A stretch of 64,000 nt of DNA, from positions 682,001-746,000 of the forward strand of contig OZ240665.1 in NCBI GenBank assembly GCA_965198565.1, given 5' to 3'. Positions 36,326 through 45,521 of this stretch are shown here, piece after piece (within the stretch, counting starts at the first letter, position 1; each line of letters starts with the position of its first letter). The stretch comes from LMUY01 sp965198565. GTDB taxonomy: Bacteria; Pseudomonadota; Alphaproteobacteria; Acetobacterales; Acetobacteraceae. The notes beneath the pieces were generated by a model, which made no database searches, was not told the DNA's origin, and worked only from the letters and a program-made list of their open reading frames with translations. Both the position numbers and the translations under genes were made by a program.

Positions 36326-36565
36326 ATGTCGAGCACCATCAAGCCATTCGTCGTGGTCCAGCCGCGGCGCAACATCCTGGATGGCGCGGGCCGCCGGTTC
36401 GGCCGCTGGCTGCTGCAGGCGTGGCGGGCCTACACCACCCGCGCAGCTCTCGCCCAGCTCGATGATCGGGCGCTGCAGGACCTTGGCATCTCGCGCGCGC
36501 AGGCCCGGTTCGAGGCGGGCCGGCCATTCTGGGACGTCGACCACCGAGGATTGCCCCGGCGCTGA
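36326..36565 (+). CDS. DUF1127 small regulatory protein
   Basis: A 79-residue basic protein. The DUF1127 core is at residues 35-70: WLLQAWRAYTTRAALAQLDD followed by RALQDLGISRAQ and a short tail. In several alphaproteobacteria such proteins bind RNA or affect phosphate and carbon control. AAGGAG at 36312-36317 precedes the ATG by 8 bases. It is divergent from the LysR gene with about 90 bases between starts. Confidence 0.8.
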   Translation: MSSTIKPFVVVQPRRNILDGAGRRFGRWLLQAWRAYTTRAALAQLDDRALQDLGISRAQARFEAGRPFWDVDHRGLPRR

Positions 36566-36675
36566 GGCAGGCGCGCTTTGCGGGCGGGCGCCGAGGGTTG
36601 CCGCCACCTAGCGCGGGTGCGATGGTCGCCCCTCGGTCGTGACGACCGACGAGCGCAGCGTTCAAAGGATCAGAG

Positions 36676-37887
36676 ATGGCGAAAATCAAGGTGAAGACCC
36701 CCGTCGTCGAAATGGACGGTGACGAGATGACCCGCATCATCTGGGGCTTCATCAAAGAAAAACTGATCCTGCCCTACCTCGATATCGACCTGCGCTATTA
36801 CGACCTCGGCATGGAATACCGCGACCAGACCGACGACCAGGTCACCATCGACGCCGCCAATGCCACCCGGGAGTTCGGCGTCGGCGTCAAATGCGCGACC
36901 ATCACGCCCGACGAAACGCGCGTCACCGAGTTCAAGCTCAAGAAGATGTGGCGCAGCCCCAACGGCACCATCCGCAACATCCTCGACGGCACCATCTTCC
37001 GCGAGCCGATCATCTGCTCCAACGTGCCGCGCCTGGTGCCGCACTGGTCGGAGCCGATCGTGATCGGCCGCCACGCCTATGGCGACATCTACCGCGCCAC
37101 CGAGACCAAGATCCCCGGGCCCGGCAAGGTCACCCTGGTCTATCACCCCGAGGGCGGCACCCCGGTCGAGATGGAGGTGTTCGACTTCAAGGGGCCCGGC
37201 GTCGCCATGGGCATGCACAATACCGACAAATCCATCGAAGGCTTCGCCCGCGCCTCGTTCAACTATGGGCTGGCGCGCAACTACCCGGTCTATCTCTCGA
37301 CCAAGAACACCATCCTCAAAGCTTATGACGGCGAGTTCAAGGACATCTTCGAGCGCGTGTTCAATGCCGAGTTCAAGGACCGCTTCGCCGAGCGCAAGCT
37401 GACCTACGAGCACCGCCTAATCGACGACATGGTGGCCTGCGCGCTGAAGTGGAACGGCGGCTATGTCTGGGCCTGCAAGAACTACGATGGCGACGTGCAG
37501 AGCGACATCGTGGCGCAAGGCTTCGGCAGCCTCGGGCTGATGACCAGCGTGCTGATGAGCCCCGACGGCCGCACCATCGAAAGCGAGGCCGCGCACGGCA
37601 CCGTCACCCGCCACTATCGCGAGCACCAGAAGGGCCGCGAGACCAGCACCAACCCGATCGCCTCCATCTTCGCCTGGACCCGCGGGCTGGCGTATCGCGG
37701 CCGCTTCGACGCCACGCCGGACGTGACCACCTTCGCCGAGACGCTCGAGCGCGTGTGCGTGCAGACGGTCGAGGCCGGCTTCATGACCAAGGACCTGGCG
37801 TTGCTGATCGGCCCCAAGCAGCCCTATCTCAACACGCAGGATTTCCTGTCCAAGCTGGACGAGAACCTCCAAGCGGCGATGGGCTGA
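36676..37887 (+). CDS. icd: NADP-dependent isocitrate dehydrogenase (eukaryotic type)
   Basis: A 403-residue TCA-cycle enzyme. It begins MAKIKVKTPVVEMDGDEMTR, has YDLGMEYRDQTDDQVTIDAA, the isocitrate-binding SPNGTIRNILDGTIFREP, KTKIPGPGK-like TKIPGPGKV, DDMVACALKWNGGYVWACKN and the NADP site AAHGTVTRHYREHQKG. Length and sequence put it with the homodimeric IDH of alphaproteobacteria and mitochondria rather than the E. coli Icd type. AAAGGA precedes the ATG by 8 bases. Confidence 0.97.
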   Translation: MAKIKVKTPVVEMDGDEMTRIIWGFIKEKLILPYLDIDLRYYDLGMEYRDQTDDQVTIDAANATREFGVGVKCATITPDETRVTEFKLKKMWRSPNGTIRNILDGTIFREPIICSNVPRLVPHWSEPIVIGRHAYGDIYRATETKIPGPGKVTLVYHPEGGTPVEMEVFDFKGPGVAMGMHNTDKSIEGFARASFNYGLARNYPVYLSTKNTILKAYDGEFKDIFERVFNAEFKDRFAERKLTYEHRLIDDMVACALKWNGGYVWACKNYDGDVQSDIVAQGFGSLGLMTSVLMSPDGRTIESEAAHGTVTRHYREHQKGRETSTNPIASIFAWTRGLAYRGRFDATPDVTTFAETLERVCVQTVEAGFMTKDLALLIGPKQPYLNTQDFLSKLDENLQAAMG

Positions 37888-37912
37888 ACCCAAACCGGCC
37901 GGGAGGCGCGCC

Positions 37913-38767
37913 ATGGAAGGCCTGCAGGGATTGCTCACGCCGCCGCTGGCTCGCCGCGGCTTCGTCATGACCAGCCTGATCACCGGCTTCACCTTGGCCA
38001 CCGAGCGGGTCGAGGCGCAGGCGATCCACACCGACTCCAGCGGGCTGGTGGATGGCGAGATCCAAGTGCCGGTGGCGGACGGGCAGTTGCCTGGCTACTA
38101 CGCGCGGCCAGAAGGCGCCGGGCCGTTTCCGACCATCGTGGTGATCGAGGAAATCTTCGGCATCCACGAGTATATCAAGGACACCTGCCGCCGGCTGGCC
38201 AAGCTCGGCTACATGGCCGCGACCGCCGAACTCTACGCCCGCATCGGCGACCTGTCCAAAATGACGGACGCCAACGCGATCGTCCGCGACGTGATCAGCA
38301 AGGCGCCCGACGCCACGCTGATGACCGACCTCGACAGCGTGGCCAAGTGGGCGTTTGCCAACGGTGGCGACCCGGCGCGGCTCGGCGTGGTCGGCTTCTG
38401 CCGCGGCGGGCGGGACGTCTGGCTGTATGACGCGCACAGCACGCAGCTCAAGGCGGCGGTGGCGTTCTACGGCCCAGTGGCTGGCAGCCGCACCGCCATC
38501 CAGCCGCAAACGGCGGCCGACGTCGCGACCGAACTGCATGCGCCGTTGCTCGGCCTGTATGGCGCCAAGGACCCGGGCATTTCACCGGCGGACGTGCAGG
38601 CCGCCGCCGAGAAGGCCCGTTTGGCCGGCAAGACGGTCGAAATCGTGATCTACCCCGATGCCGGGCACGGCTTCCACGCCGACTACCGCCCCACATACGT
38701 CCGCGACGCCGCCGAGGACGCTTGGGCGAAGATGCAGGCGTGGTTCAAGAAATACGGGGTGGCTTAG
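37913..38767 (+). CDS. Dienelactone hydrolase family protein
   Basis: A 284-residue alpha/beta hydrolase. The catalytic nucleophile is the Cys in VVGFCRGGRDVW, the Asp lies in LYGAKDPGISP and the His in YPDAGHGFHADYRP, the usual dienelactone hydrolase triad; EEIFGIHEYIKD is the conserved early loop. An N-terminal stretch LARRGFVMTSLITGFTLAT looks like a twin-arginine-type export signal, so it could be periplasmic. The substrate of such secreted members is mostly unknown. It follows icd by 25 bases. Confidence 0.88.
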   Translation: MEGLQGLLTPPLARRGFVMTSLITGFTLATERVEAQAIHTDSSGLVDGEIQVPVADGQLPGYYARPEGAGPFPTIVVIEEIFGIHEYIKDTCRRLAKLGYMAATAELYARIGDLSKMTDANAIVRDVISKAPDATLMTDLDSVAKWAFANGGDPARLGVVGFCRGGRDVWLYDAHSTQLKAAVAFYGPVAGSRTAIQPQTAADVATELHAPLLGLYGAKDPGISPADVQAAAEKARLAGKTVEIVIYPDAGHGFHADYRPTYVRDAAEDAWAKMQAWFKKYGVA

Positions 38768-38807
38768 CCCGGACGTAAACCAGCGCCCCCTTCCACCAAA
38801 AGAAAGC

Positions 38808-38903
38808 TCCCTCTCCCTTTGGGAGAGGGTCGGGGTGAGGGGGCGACGGCTCCGGCCTTGTGCGTGGGACCCCCTCACCCAACTCTCTCCCAGAGGGAGA
38901 GGG
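38808..38903. repeat. Family A intergenic repeat, copy 4
   Basis: ccctctccctttgggagagggtcggggtgaggg, 35 bases of spacer, then ccctcacccaactctctcccagagggagaggg. It lies between two convergent genes and may serve as terminator for both. Confidence 0.8.
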
Positions 38904-38950
38904 CTTTAAGGGAGCGGGCTTGATCTCACCGGAGAGGTAAGTTGTCTGCC

Positions 38951-39553
38951 TCAGCCCGGCAGCAGCACGTGGTCGATCACCTGGATCACGCCGTTGGACT
39001 GATACACGTCGTAAATCTCGATCTGCGCCACGCCGCCCTTGCCGTCCGTCACCTGGATGTTGTGCGGGCCGTTCATGCTCACCGTCAGCGCGGCGCCGTT
39101 CAGCGTCTTGAGCTGCGCCGTGCCGCCGCCCTGCATGATCATGTTGCTGAGCGCGGCAAAGTCGAGCTTTCCGGGCACCACGTGGTAGGTCAGGATCGCC
39201 GTCAACTTTGCCTTGTTCTTCGGCAGCAGCAGCGTTTTCACCGTGCCGGGCGGCAGGGCGCTGAACGCCTCGTTGGTCGGCGCGAACACGGTGAACGGCC
39301 CGGCGCCCTTCAGCGCATCCACCAGCCCGGCCGCCTTCACGGCTGCGACCAGCGTGGTGTTGTCAGCCGAGTTCACCGCGTTGTCGACGATGTCGCGGCT
39401 CGGCAGCATGGGCTGGCCGCCAACCATCACCGGGCTCGGGTCCATCGCGGCGGGAGCCGCCGTGGCGGTGGCCGGGGGTGTCGCCGACTCCATGGCACAG
39501 GCGCCCAATGATCCGGCCAAGGCCAGCGCCAGAGCCATCTTCATGATACGCAT
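38951..39553 (-). CDS. Fasciclin-domain lipoprotein
   Basis: A 200-residue protein with a lipoprotein signal peptide (KMALALALAGSLGAC, the Cys being the lipid site) and one fasciclin (FAS1) domain. Its landmarks are TLVAAVKAAGLVDALKGAGP, FTVFAPTNEAFSALPPGT, the ILTYHVVPGKL box and the closing NGVIQVIDHVLLPG. FAS1 proteins are cell-surface adhesion or stress proteins. It is divergent from the oligopeptide-binding protein gene; the 190-base region between shows no recognised site. Confidence 0.92.
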   Translation of the reverse strand: MRIMKMALALALAGSLGACAMESATPPATATAAPAAMDPSPVMVGGQPMLPSRDIVDNAVNSADNTTLVAAVKAAGLVDALKGAGPFTVFAPTNEAFSALPPGTVKTLLLPKNKAKLTAILTYHVVPGKLDFAALSNMIMQGGGTAQLKTLNGAALTVSMNGPHNIQVTDGKGGVAQIEIYDVYQSNGVIQVIDHVLLPG

Positions 39554-39741
39554 AGTATTGATTCCTCATGTGTGTCTGGCACGGACGACGATCGCCTCCG
39601 TCGCACTCATTACCGCGTGGTCACGGTCGTGGATGCAGACGCCAGAAGCGGCTCCCGGGCAGCGCGGTACGGGAGTTGCACGCGCCTTGGTGACAGGTGA
39701 GAGTCGTCAAACCGACACGCTCTCGTCACGGAGGCCCGCAC

Positions 39742-41541
39742 ATGGATGCAAGCACGCTGCGCGCGATGATCAAGGCCGTGGGCGCTGGCCGCCTCTCGCG
39801 CCGGGCCTTTGTCGGCCGCATGCTGGCCGCCGGGCTCACCGCGCCGATGGCCACGCAAATCCTGGCGCTGGGCGGCGTTGCGCAGGCGCAGACCGCCGCC
39901 CCCGTCTACAAGCCCACCAAGGCCGGCGGCGGCGGCACGCTGAAGCTGCTGTGGTGGCAGGGGCCGACCCTGCTCAACCCGCATTTCGCCGTCGGCACCA
40001 AGGACCAGGACGGCTCGCGGCTGTTCTACGAGCCGCTGGCCTCCTGGGATTCCAACGCGCAGCTCCGCCCGGTGCTCGCCGCCGAGCTGCCGACGCGGCA
40101 GAATGGCGGGCTGGCCGCCGATGGCAAATCCGTCACCTGGAAGCTGAAGCAAGGCGTGAAGTGGCATGACGGCCAGCCGTTCACCGCCGACGACGCGGTG
40201 TTCACCTGGAAATACGTGCGCGACCCGGCCACCGCGGCCGTCACCATCGGCAGCTACAACACCGTGACCGTTGAGAAGGTCGACGACTTCACGGTGCGCG
40301 TGGCATCGGAGGTGCCGATGGTGTTCTGGGCCGACGCGCTGTGCGGCGTGAACGGCATGATCATCCCGAAGCACCTGTTCGAGGCCTATATCGGCGACAA
40401 GTCCCGCGACGCGCCGACCAACCTCAAGCCGGTCGGCACCGGCCCGTACGTGTTCCGCGAGTTCCGCCCCGGCGACCTGGTCGCGGGCGACCGCAACCCG
40501 AACTATCACTTGCCGAACCGGCCGTATTTCGACGCCGTGGAGATGAAGGGCGGCGGCGACGCTGCCTCGGCCGCGCGCGCCGTGCTGCAGACCGGCGAGT
40601 ATGACATGGCCTGGAATCTCCAGGTGGAAGACGAAGTGCTGTCCCGCATGGAGGCGGGCGGCAAGGGCAGCATCCACATCACAGCGACGGGCCAGATCGA
40701 GATGATCCAGCTCAACAACACCGACCCCAATGTCGAGGTGGATGGCGAGCGCTCCAGCATCAAGACGGTGCATCCGTCGCTGTCCGACCCGTCGGTGCGC
40801 CAGGCCATCGCGCTGCTGATCGACCGCGACTCGGTGCACCAATACATCTACGGGCGCACTGGGCCGGTGGCCAACAACATCGTATACAACCCGGCGCAGT
40901 TCAAATCTACCAACACCAGCCATGAGTTCAACGTCGACAAGGCGGTCGCACTGCTCGACGGCGCGGGTTGGAAGCCCGGCGCTGATGGCATCCGCGCCAA
41001 GGACGGCAAGACGCTCAAATACCTGTTCCAAACCTCCACCAATGGCCCGCGCCAGAAGACGCAGCAAATCGTCAAGCAGGCGTTCAAGAAAGCCGGGATC
41101 GATGTCGACCTGAAGTCGGTGATCGCGTCGGTGTTCTTCTCCTCCGATGTCGGCAACCCCGACACCTACCCGCACTTCTATGCCGATCTGCAGATGTACA
41201 CGACGGGGCCCGTGCTGCCGGACCCGCAACTTTGGCTGCAGATGTTCCTGTCCACTCAGGCGGCGCAGAAATCCAACAAGTGGCAGGGCCGCAACATCAC
41301 CCGCTGGCGCAACCCCCAATTCGACGCGATTTATGCAAAGGCCGCTGTGGAAATGGACCCGATCAAGCGGGCCGCCCTCATCATCCAGATGAACGACCTG
41401 GTGATCCACGACGTGGTCGTGGTGCCTGTGGTGGAGCGGCCCTATGTCGCCGCGATGAACAAGCGGCTGCAAGGGGACTTGAGCGGCTTCGATAGCCAGG
41501 TCCAGGATGTAGCCAACTGGTACATGGACGGCAACGCTTAG
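39742..41541 (+). CDS. ABC transporter substrate-binding protein, peptide/oligopeptide type
   Basis: A 599-residue periplasmic binding protein of family 5. It has a twin-arginine-like signal (LSRRAFVGRMLAAGLTAPMA, cleavage after AQA). SBP_bac_5 features include GGTLKLLWWQGPTLLNPHF, YEPLASWD, LKQGVKWHDGQPFTADDAVF, PVGTGPYVFREF and DPSVRQAIALLIDRDSV. The ATG 39742 follows a GGAGG site by 7 bases. It heads a five-gene operon (SBP, two permeases, two ATPases) that should import oligopeptides or a similar solute. Confidence 0.93.
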   Translation: MDASTLRAMIKAVGAGRLSRRAFVGRMLAAGLTAPMATQILALGGVAQAQTAAPVYKPTKAGGGGTLKLLWWQGPTLLNPHFAVGTKDQDGSRLFYEPLASWDSNAQLRPVLAAELPTRQNGGLAADGKSVTWKLKQGVKWHDGQPFTADDAVFTWKYVRDPATAAVTIGSYNTVTVEKVDDFTVRVASEVPMVFWADALCGVNGMIIPKHLFEAYIGDKSRDAPTNLKPVGTGPYVFREFRPGDLVAGDRNPNYHLPNRPYFDAVEMKGGGDAASAARAVLQTGEYDMAWNLQVEDEVLSRMEAGGKGSIHITATGQIEMIQLNNTDPNVEVDGERSSIKTVHPSLSDPSVRQAIALLIDRDSVHQYIYGRTGPVANNIVYNPAQFKSTNTSHEFNVDKAVALLDGAGWKPGADGIRAKDGKTLKYLFQTSTNGPRQKTQQIVKQAFKKAGIDVDLKSVIASVFFSSDVGNPDTYPHFYADLQMYTTGPVLPDPQLWLQMFLSTQAAQKSNKWQGRNITRWRNPQFDAIYAKAAVEMDPIKRAALIIQMNDLVIHDVVVVPVVERPYVAAMNKRLQGDLSGFDSQVQDVANWYMDGNA

Positions 41542-41550
41542 GCGCGGCCT

Positions 41551-42513
41551 ATGTCCGGCGCCCACCTGCTCCGCCGCTTGCTGCTGACCATTCCGAGCCT
41601 GCTCGGCATCAGCGTCGTGCTCTACAGCGTGCTCGCGTTGGCGCCGGGCGACCCGTTCGGGCAACTGGTGAGCAACCCCAACGTGCCGCCGGAGGTGGCG
41701 GCGGCGCTGCGGGCCAAGTTCGGGCTCGATGACCCGGTCTGGACGCGCTATCTGCACTGGCTCGCCGCCATGCTGCAGGGCGACTGGGGCTACTCCTTCG
41801 GCAGCCGCATCAACGTGAGCAGCCTCATCCTGCAGCGCCTGCCGGTGACCATCGCGGTGATCGGCCTGTCGCAACTGCTCGCCGTGGTGGTGGCCATCCC
41901 GGTCGGCGTGCTGGCGGCGGCCAGGCCGTACTCGGTGTTCGACCAGGTGGCCAGCACCGCCGCCTTCATAGGCTTCTCCTTACCCACCTTCTTCACCGGG
42001 CTGCTACTCATCCTGCTGTTCAGCATCCAGCTCGGCTGGCTGCCCTTCGTGTTCCGGTCCGACCTGCAATCCACGGGGCTGCGATGGTGGTGGGAGGAGT
42101 TTCAACAGGCCATCATGCCCATCGTCGTGCTGGGCTTGTTCCAGGGTGCGTCGCTGGTGCGCTTCGTCCGCTCCGCGGTGCTGGACGTGATCAAGCTCGA
42201 CTACGTCACCACGGCGCGGGCAAAGGGGATTGGCGAACGCCGGGTCATTCTGCGGCACGTTGTGCGCAATGCGCTGATCCCGGTGGTGACCCTGCTGGCG
42301 CTGCAGATGCCCATCGTGTTCGGCGGCGCGATCGTGACCGAGCAGATCTTTCGCATTCCCGGCATTGGCTCGCTGCTGATCGACTCCATCCTCACCAACG
42401 ACACGCCCGTGGTGATGGGCGTCACCTTCGTGTTCGCGGCTCTGGTGATCTTGTTCAACCTCCTGGCAGACCTGCTCTATGGCTGGCTCGACCCCCGCAT
42501 TGCTTTCCGCTGA
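41551..42513 (+). CDS. ABC transporter permease, DppB/OppB type
   Basis: A 320-residue inner-membrane protein with six TM segments. It has the N-terminal LLRRLLLTIPSLLGISVVLY, the LGLDDP-like FGLDDPVWTRYLHWL, and the ATPase-contact loop EAA-type VTTARAKGIGERRVILRHVV followed by RNALIPVVTLLALQ. Ten bases after the binding-protein gene, overlapping the next permease by 35 bases. Confidence 0.95.
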   Translation: MSGAHLLRRLLLTIPSLLGISVVLYSVLALAPGDPFGQLVSNPNVPPEVAAALRAKFGLDDPVWTRYLHWLAAMLQGDWGYSFGSRINVSSLILQRLPVTIAVIGLSQLLAVVVAIPVGVLAAARPYSVFDQVASTAAFIGFSLPTFFTGLLLILLFSIQLGWLPFVFRSDLQSTGLRWWWEEFQQAIMPIVVLGLFQGASLVRFVRSAVLDVIKLDYVTTARAKGIGERRVILRHVVRNALIPVVTLLALQMPIVFGGAIVTEQIFRIPGIGSLLIDSILTNDTPVVMGVTFVFAALVILFNLLADLLYGWLDPRIAFR

Positions 42514-43438
42514 CCCGGCGCTCTTGCCGGCCGTCGCCGAGCCGGCGCGCCGCGGCCCCGTGCTGTCGCCGAGCCGCGAGGCATGGCGGCGGTTCCGGCG
42601 GCATCGGCTGGCGGTGGCGAGCCTGGCCGTGCTGAGCCTGCTGGTCTTAGGCGTGGCCTTCGGCCCGTTCCTGTGGCGCGTGCCGGTCGACGACATCGAC
42701 TTCGCGGCCCAACTCGCCGGCCCGAGCTGGGCGCACCCGTTCGGCACCGACGATCTTGGGCAGGACCTGCTCTCCCGCCTCATCCATGGCGGGCAAATCT
42801 CGCTTGCGGTGGGGCTGACCGCGATGGCGGTTGCCGTGTTCGTCGGCGTGCTGGTGGGTGCGGTTTCCGGCATGGCGAGCGGGCGCGTCGATGCCGGGCT
42901 GATGTGGCTGACCGACCTGTTCCTCTCGCTGCCGCAACTGCCGCTATTGCTGCTGGTGATCTACCTGTTCCGCAACGCCTTGGCCGCGGCACTCGGTCTC
43001 AAGGGCGGCTTGTTCGTGCTGATCGTGCTGGTGATCGGCGGCTTGCGCTGGATGCCGGTGGCGCGGTTGGTGCGCGGCCAGTTCCTCTCACTGCGGGAAA
43101 AGGAGTTCGTCGAGGCCGCCGAAGCATTGGGCGCCTCGCGTTCGCGCCTGGTGATGCACCACATCCTGCCCAACGCCTTGGGCCCGGTGATCGTCGCGGG
43201 CACGGTGGAGGTGGCCAACGCGATCATCGCGGAATCGACGCTGTCCTTCCTCGGCCTGGGCTTCCCGCCCGACATCCCGACTTGGGGCCGCACGCTGTTC
43301 GACGCGAAGGACTACCTCGACATCGCGCCGCATTGGGCGCTGTTCCCGGGGGCGGCGATCTTCCTGGCGGTGCTGTCGATCAACTTCATCGGCGACGGTC
43401 TGCGCGACGCGCTGGACGCACGGCGCGTGGTCGCTTGA
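42479..43438 (+). CDS. ABC transporter permease, DppC/OppC type
   Basis: A 319-residue partner permease. It has the N-terminal REAWRRFRRHRLAVASLAVL, HPFGTDDLGQDLLSRLIHGG, and the coupling loop EFVEAAEALGASRSRLVMHH then ILPNALGPVIV, and ends with FIGDGLRDALDARR, all hallmark DppC segments. The start ATG 42479 lies inside the upstream gene; this long overlap is usual for such pairs. A family B repeat follows the stop by 4 bases. Confidence 0.95.
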   Translation: MAGSTPALLSADPALLPAVAEPARRGPVLSPSREAWRRFRRHRLAVASLAVLSLLVLGVAFGPFLWRVPVDDIDFAAQLAGPSWAHPFGTDDLGQDLLSRLIHGGQISLAVGLTAMAVAVFVGVLVGAVSGMASGRVDAGLMWLTDLFLSLPQLPLLLLVIYLFRNALAAALGLKGGLFVLIVLVIGGLRWMPVARLVRGQFLSLREKEFVEAAEALGASRSRLVMHHILPNALGPVIVAGTVEVANAIIAESTLSFLGLGFPPDIPTWGRTLFDAKDYLDIAPHWALFPGAAIFLAVLSINFIGDGLRDALDARRVVA

Positions 43439-43442
43439 TACC

Positions 43443-43541
43443 GTCATTGCGAGCCGCCCGCTTGGCGGCGCGGCAATCCAGGCGCGCCGCACCGTGCGTG
43501 CTGCCCTGGATCGCCACGTCGCAAGCGCTCCTCGCGATGAC
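43443..43541. repeat. Family B intergenic repeat, copy 2
   Basis: Starts gtcattgcgagccgcccgct, left arm ends gcggcaatccagg; right arm ctggatcgccacgtcgcaagc and ends ctcgcgatgac. It is inserted between the DppC and DppD genes of the importer operon, with only 12 bases left before the next start codon. Confidence 0.85.
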
Positions 43542-43553
43542 GGGTGTCCGCGC

Positions 43554-44528
43554 TTGAGCGAGCCGCTCCTCGAAATACGCGGCCTCAAAACCTGGTTCGG
43601 TGCCGGCACGGACGCGGTGCGCGCGGTGGATGGCGTGAGCTTGTCGGTGGCGGCGGGCGAGACATTGGCCGTGGTGGGCGAATCCGGCTGCGGCAAGACG
43701 GTGACGGCGCGCAGCGTGCTGCAATTGATCGACCGCCCGCCGGGGCGCTTCGTCGCCGGGCAAATCCTGTGGCGCGGGCGGGATTTGCTGCCGCTCAGCG
43801 CAAGCGAGATGGACCGCATCCGCGCGCGCGAAATCGCCATGGTGTTCCAGGAGCCGATGACCTCGCTCAACCCGGTCTACACCGTGGGCGAACAGATTGC
43901 GGAGTCGCTGCGCACGCACGAACGCCTCTCGCGCAAGGCGGCTCTGGCCGAAGCCGCCGAGATGCTGCGGCTGGTGCAAATCCCCGACCCGGCGCGCCGC
44001 CTGCACGACTACCCGCACCAGTTCTCCGGCGGCATGCGACAGCGCGTGATGATCGCCATGGCGCTGGCCTGCAAGCCGCAATTGCTGATCGCCGACGAGC
44101 CCACCACCGCGCTCGACGTTACCATCCAGGCACAAATCCTCGACCTGCTGGCCGACATGAAGGCGCGGCTCGGCATGGCCATCATGCTCATCACCCATGC
44201 CATGGGCGTAGTGGCGGAAAACGCCGGGCGCGTGGCGGTGATGTATGCCGGCGTGGTGGTGGAGCAGGCGCCGGTCGCCGAGTTGTTCGCCAACCCGCGC
44301 CACCCCTACACGCAGGGGCTGATCCGCTCCATCCCGCGGGTCGACGCGCAGGCGCACGGCCGCACCCGGCTGGAGCAAATCCGCGGCACGGTGCCGTCGC
44401 TGCGTGCCTTGCCGCCGGGCTGCCGCTTCTCGCCGCGCTGCCCCGCCGCCATCCCCGAATGCAGCGCGGCCGAACCGGCCTTGCGCGCGGTGGGGCCGGG
44501 GCATTTCGCGGCCTGCATCCGTGCCTGA
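43554..44528 (+). CDS. ABC transporter ATPase, DppD/OppD type
   Basis: A 324-residue ATPase. Walker A is GESGCGKT, the signature FSGGMRQRVMIAMAL, Walker B LLIADEPTTALDVTIQ, and the OppD C-terminal extension includes HPYTQGLIRSIPR and CRFSPRCPAAIPEC, whose Cys residues bind an iron-sulfur cluster or metal in some members. The best start is the TTG at 43554 (LSEPLLEIRGLKTWFG), because in-frame codons further upstream fall in the family B repeat. The unusual start may be the result of that repeat's insertion. Confidence 0.93.
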   Translation: MSEPLLEIRGLKTWFGAGTDAVRAVDGVSLSVAAGETLAVVGESGCGKTVTARSVLQLIDRPPGRFVAGQILWRGRDLLPLSASEMDRIRAREIAMVFQEPMTSLNPVYTVGEQIAESLRTHERLSRKAALAEAAEMLRLVQIPDPARRLHDYPHQFSGGMRQRVMIAMALACKPQLLIADEPTTALDVTIQAQILDLLADMKARLGMAIMLITHAMGVVAENAGRVAVMYAGVVVEQAPVAELFANPRHPYTQGLIRSIPRVDAQAHGRTRLEQIRGTVPSLRALPPGCRFSPRCPAAIPECSAAEPALRAVGPGHFAACIRA

Positions 44529-45498
44529 ACCGCTGCTCTCGGTTCGCGGCCTGAAGAAATACTTCCCGCTGAAGGGCGGGCTGCTCGCGCGCGAGATGGG
44601 CCGCATCCATGCCGTGAACGACGTGAGCCTCGACATCATGCCCGGCGAAACGCTTGGCCTGGTGGGCGAATCCGGCTGCGGCAAGTCCACCACCGGGCGC
44701 TGCATCATGCGCCTGACGCAGCCGAGCGAAGGCACGATCCACTTTGCCGGGCGGGACGTGACGGAGCTGGCTGGCGACGGGCTGCGGGCGATGCGGCGGG
44801 AGATGCAGATCATCTTCCAGGACCCGTTCGCCTCGCTCAACCCGCGCCACACGGTGCGCGCCATCGTGGGCGAGGCGCTCATCATCCACAAGATGGCGCG
44901 TAACCGGCAAGACTTGGAGGACCAGGTGGTGCGGCTGCTGGAACTGGTCGGGCTCGGCGCCGAGCACCTGCCGCGGTTCGCGCACGAGTTCTCCGGCGGC
45001 CAGCGCCAACGCATCGGCATCGCGCGGGCGCTTGCCGTCGAGCCGAAGCTGATCGTGTGCGACGAGCCGGTGAGCGCGCTGGACGTGTCGGTGCAGGCGC
45101 AGGTGATCAACCTGCTGGAGGACCTGCAGGAGCGCTTAGGCCTGGCCTATCTGTTCATCGCGCATGACCTCTCCGTGGTGGAGCATATCAGCAACCGGGT
45201 GGCGGTGATGTATCTCGGCCGGGTGGTGGAGGTGGCGAGCGCGCGGGCGCTCTACGACAATCCGCGCCACCCGTATACCGAGGCGCTGCTCTCGGCCGTG
45301 CCGATCCCCGACCCGGCGGTCAAGCGCCGGCGCGTGGTGTTGCAGGGTGACGTGCCGAACCCGATCCGCCCGCCGCCGGGCTGCCATTTCCACACGCGCT
45401 GCCCGATCGCGCAGGAGCTGTGCCGGCAGGAGGTCCCGGCGCTGGAGCAGGCGGAGGATGGACACTGGGTCGCGTGCCACTTCCGGCGGGGTGGTTAA
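44521..45498 (+). CDS. ABC transporter ATPase, DppF/OppF type
   Basis: A 325-residue second ATPase of the importer. Walker A GESGCGKST, signature FSGGQRQRIGIARAL, Walker B LIVCDEPVSALDVSVQAQV, and the C-terminal HPYTEALLSAVPIPDP and GCHFHTRCPIAQELC. The GTG at 44521 overlaps the stop of the preceding gene by 8 bases. Completes a full oligopeptide-type importer (39742-45498). Confidence 0.95.
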   Translation: MPEPLLSVRGLKKYFPLKGGLLAREMGRIHAVNDVSLDIMPGETLGLVGESGCGKSTTGRCIMRLTQPSEGTIHFAGRDVTELAGDGLRAMRREMQIIFQDPFASLNPRHTVRAIVGEALIIHKMARNRQDLEDQVVRLLELVGLGAEHLPRFAHEFSGGQRQRIGIARALAVEPKLIVCDEPVSALDVSVQAQVINLLEDLQERLGLAYLFIAHDLSVVEHISNRVAVMYLGRVVEVASARALYDNPRHPYTEALLSAVPIPDPAVKRRRVVLQGDVPNPIRPPPGCHFHTRCPIAQELCRQEVPALEQAEDGHWVACHFRRGG

Positions 45499-45521
45499 AA
45501 GCGCCGCACTGCGCCCTGGCC

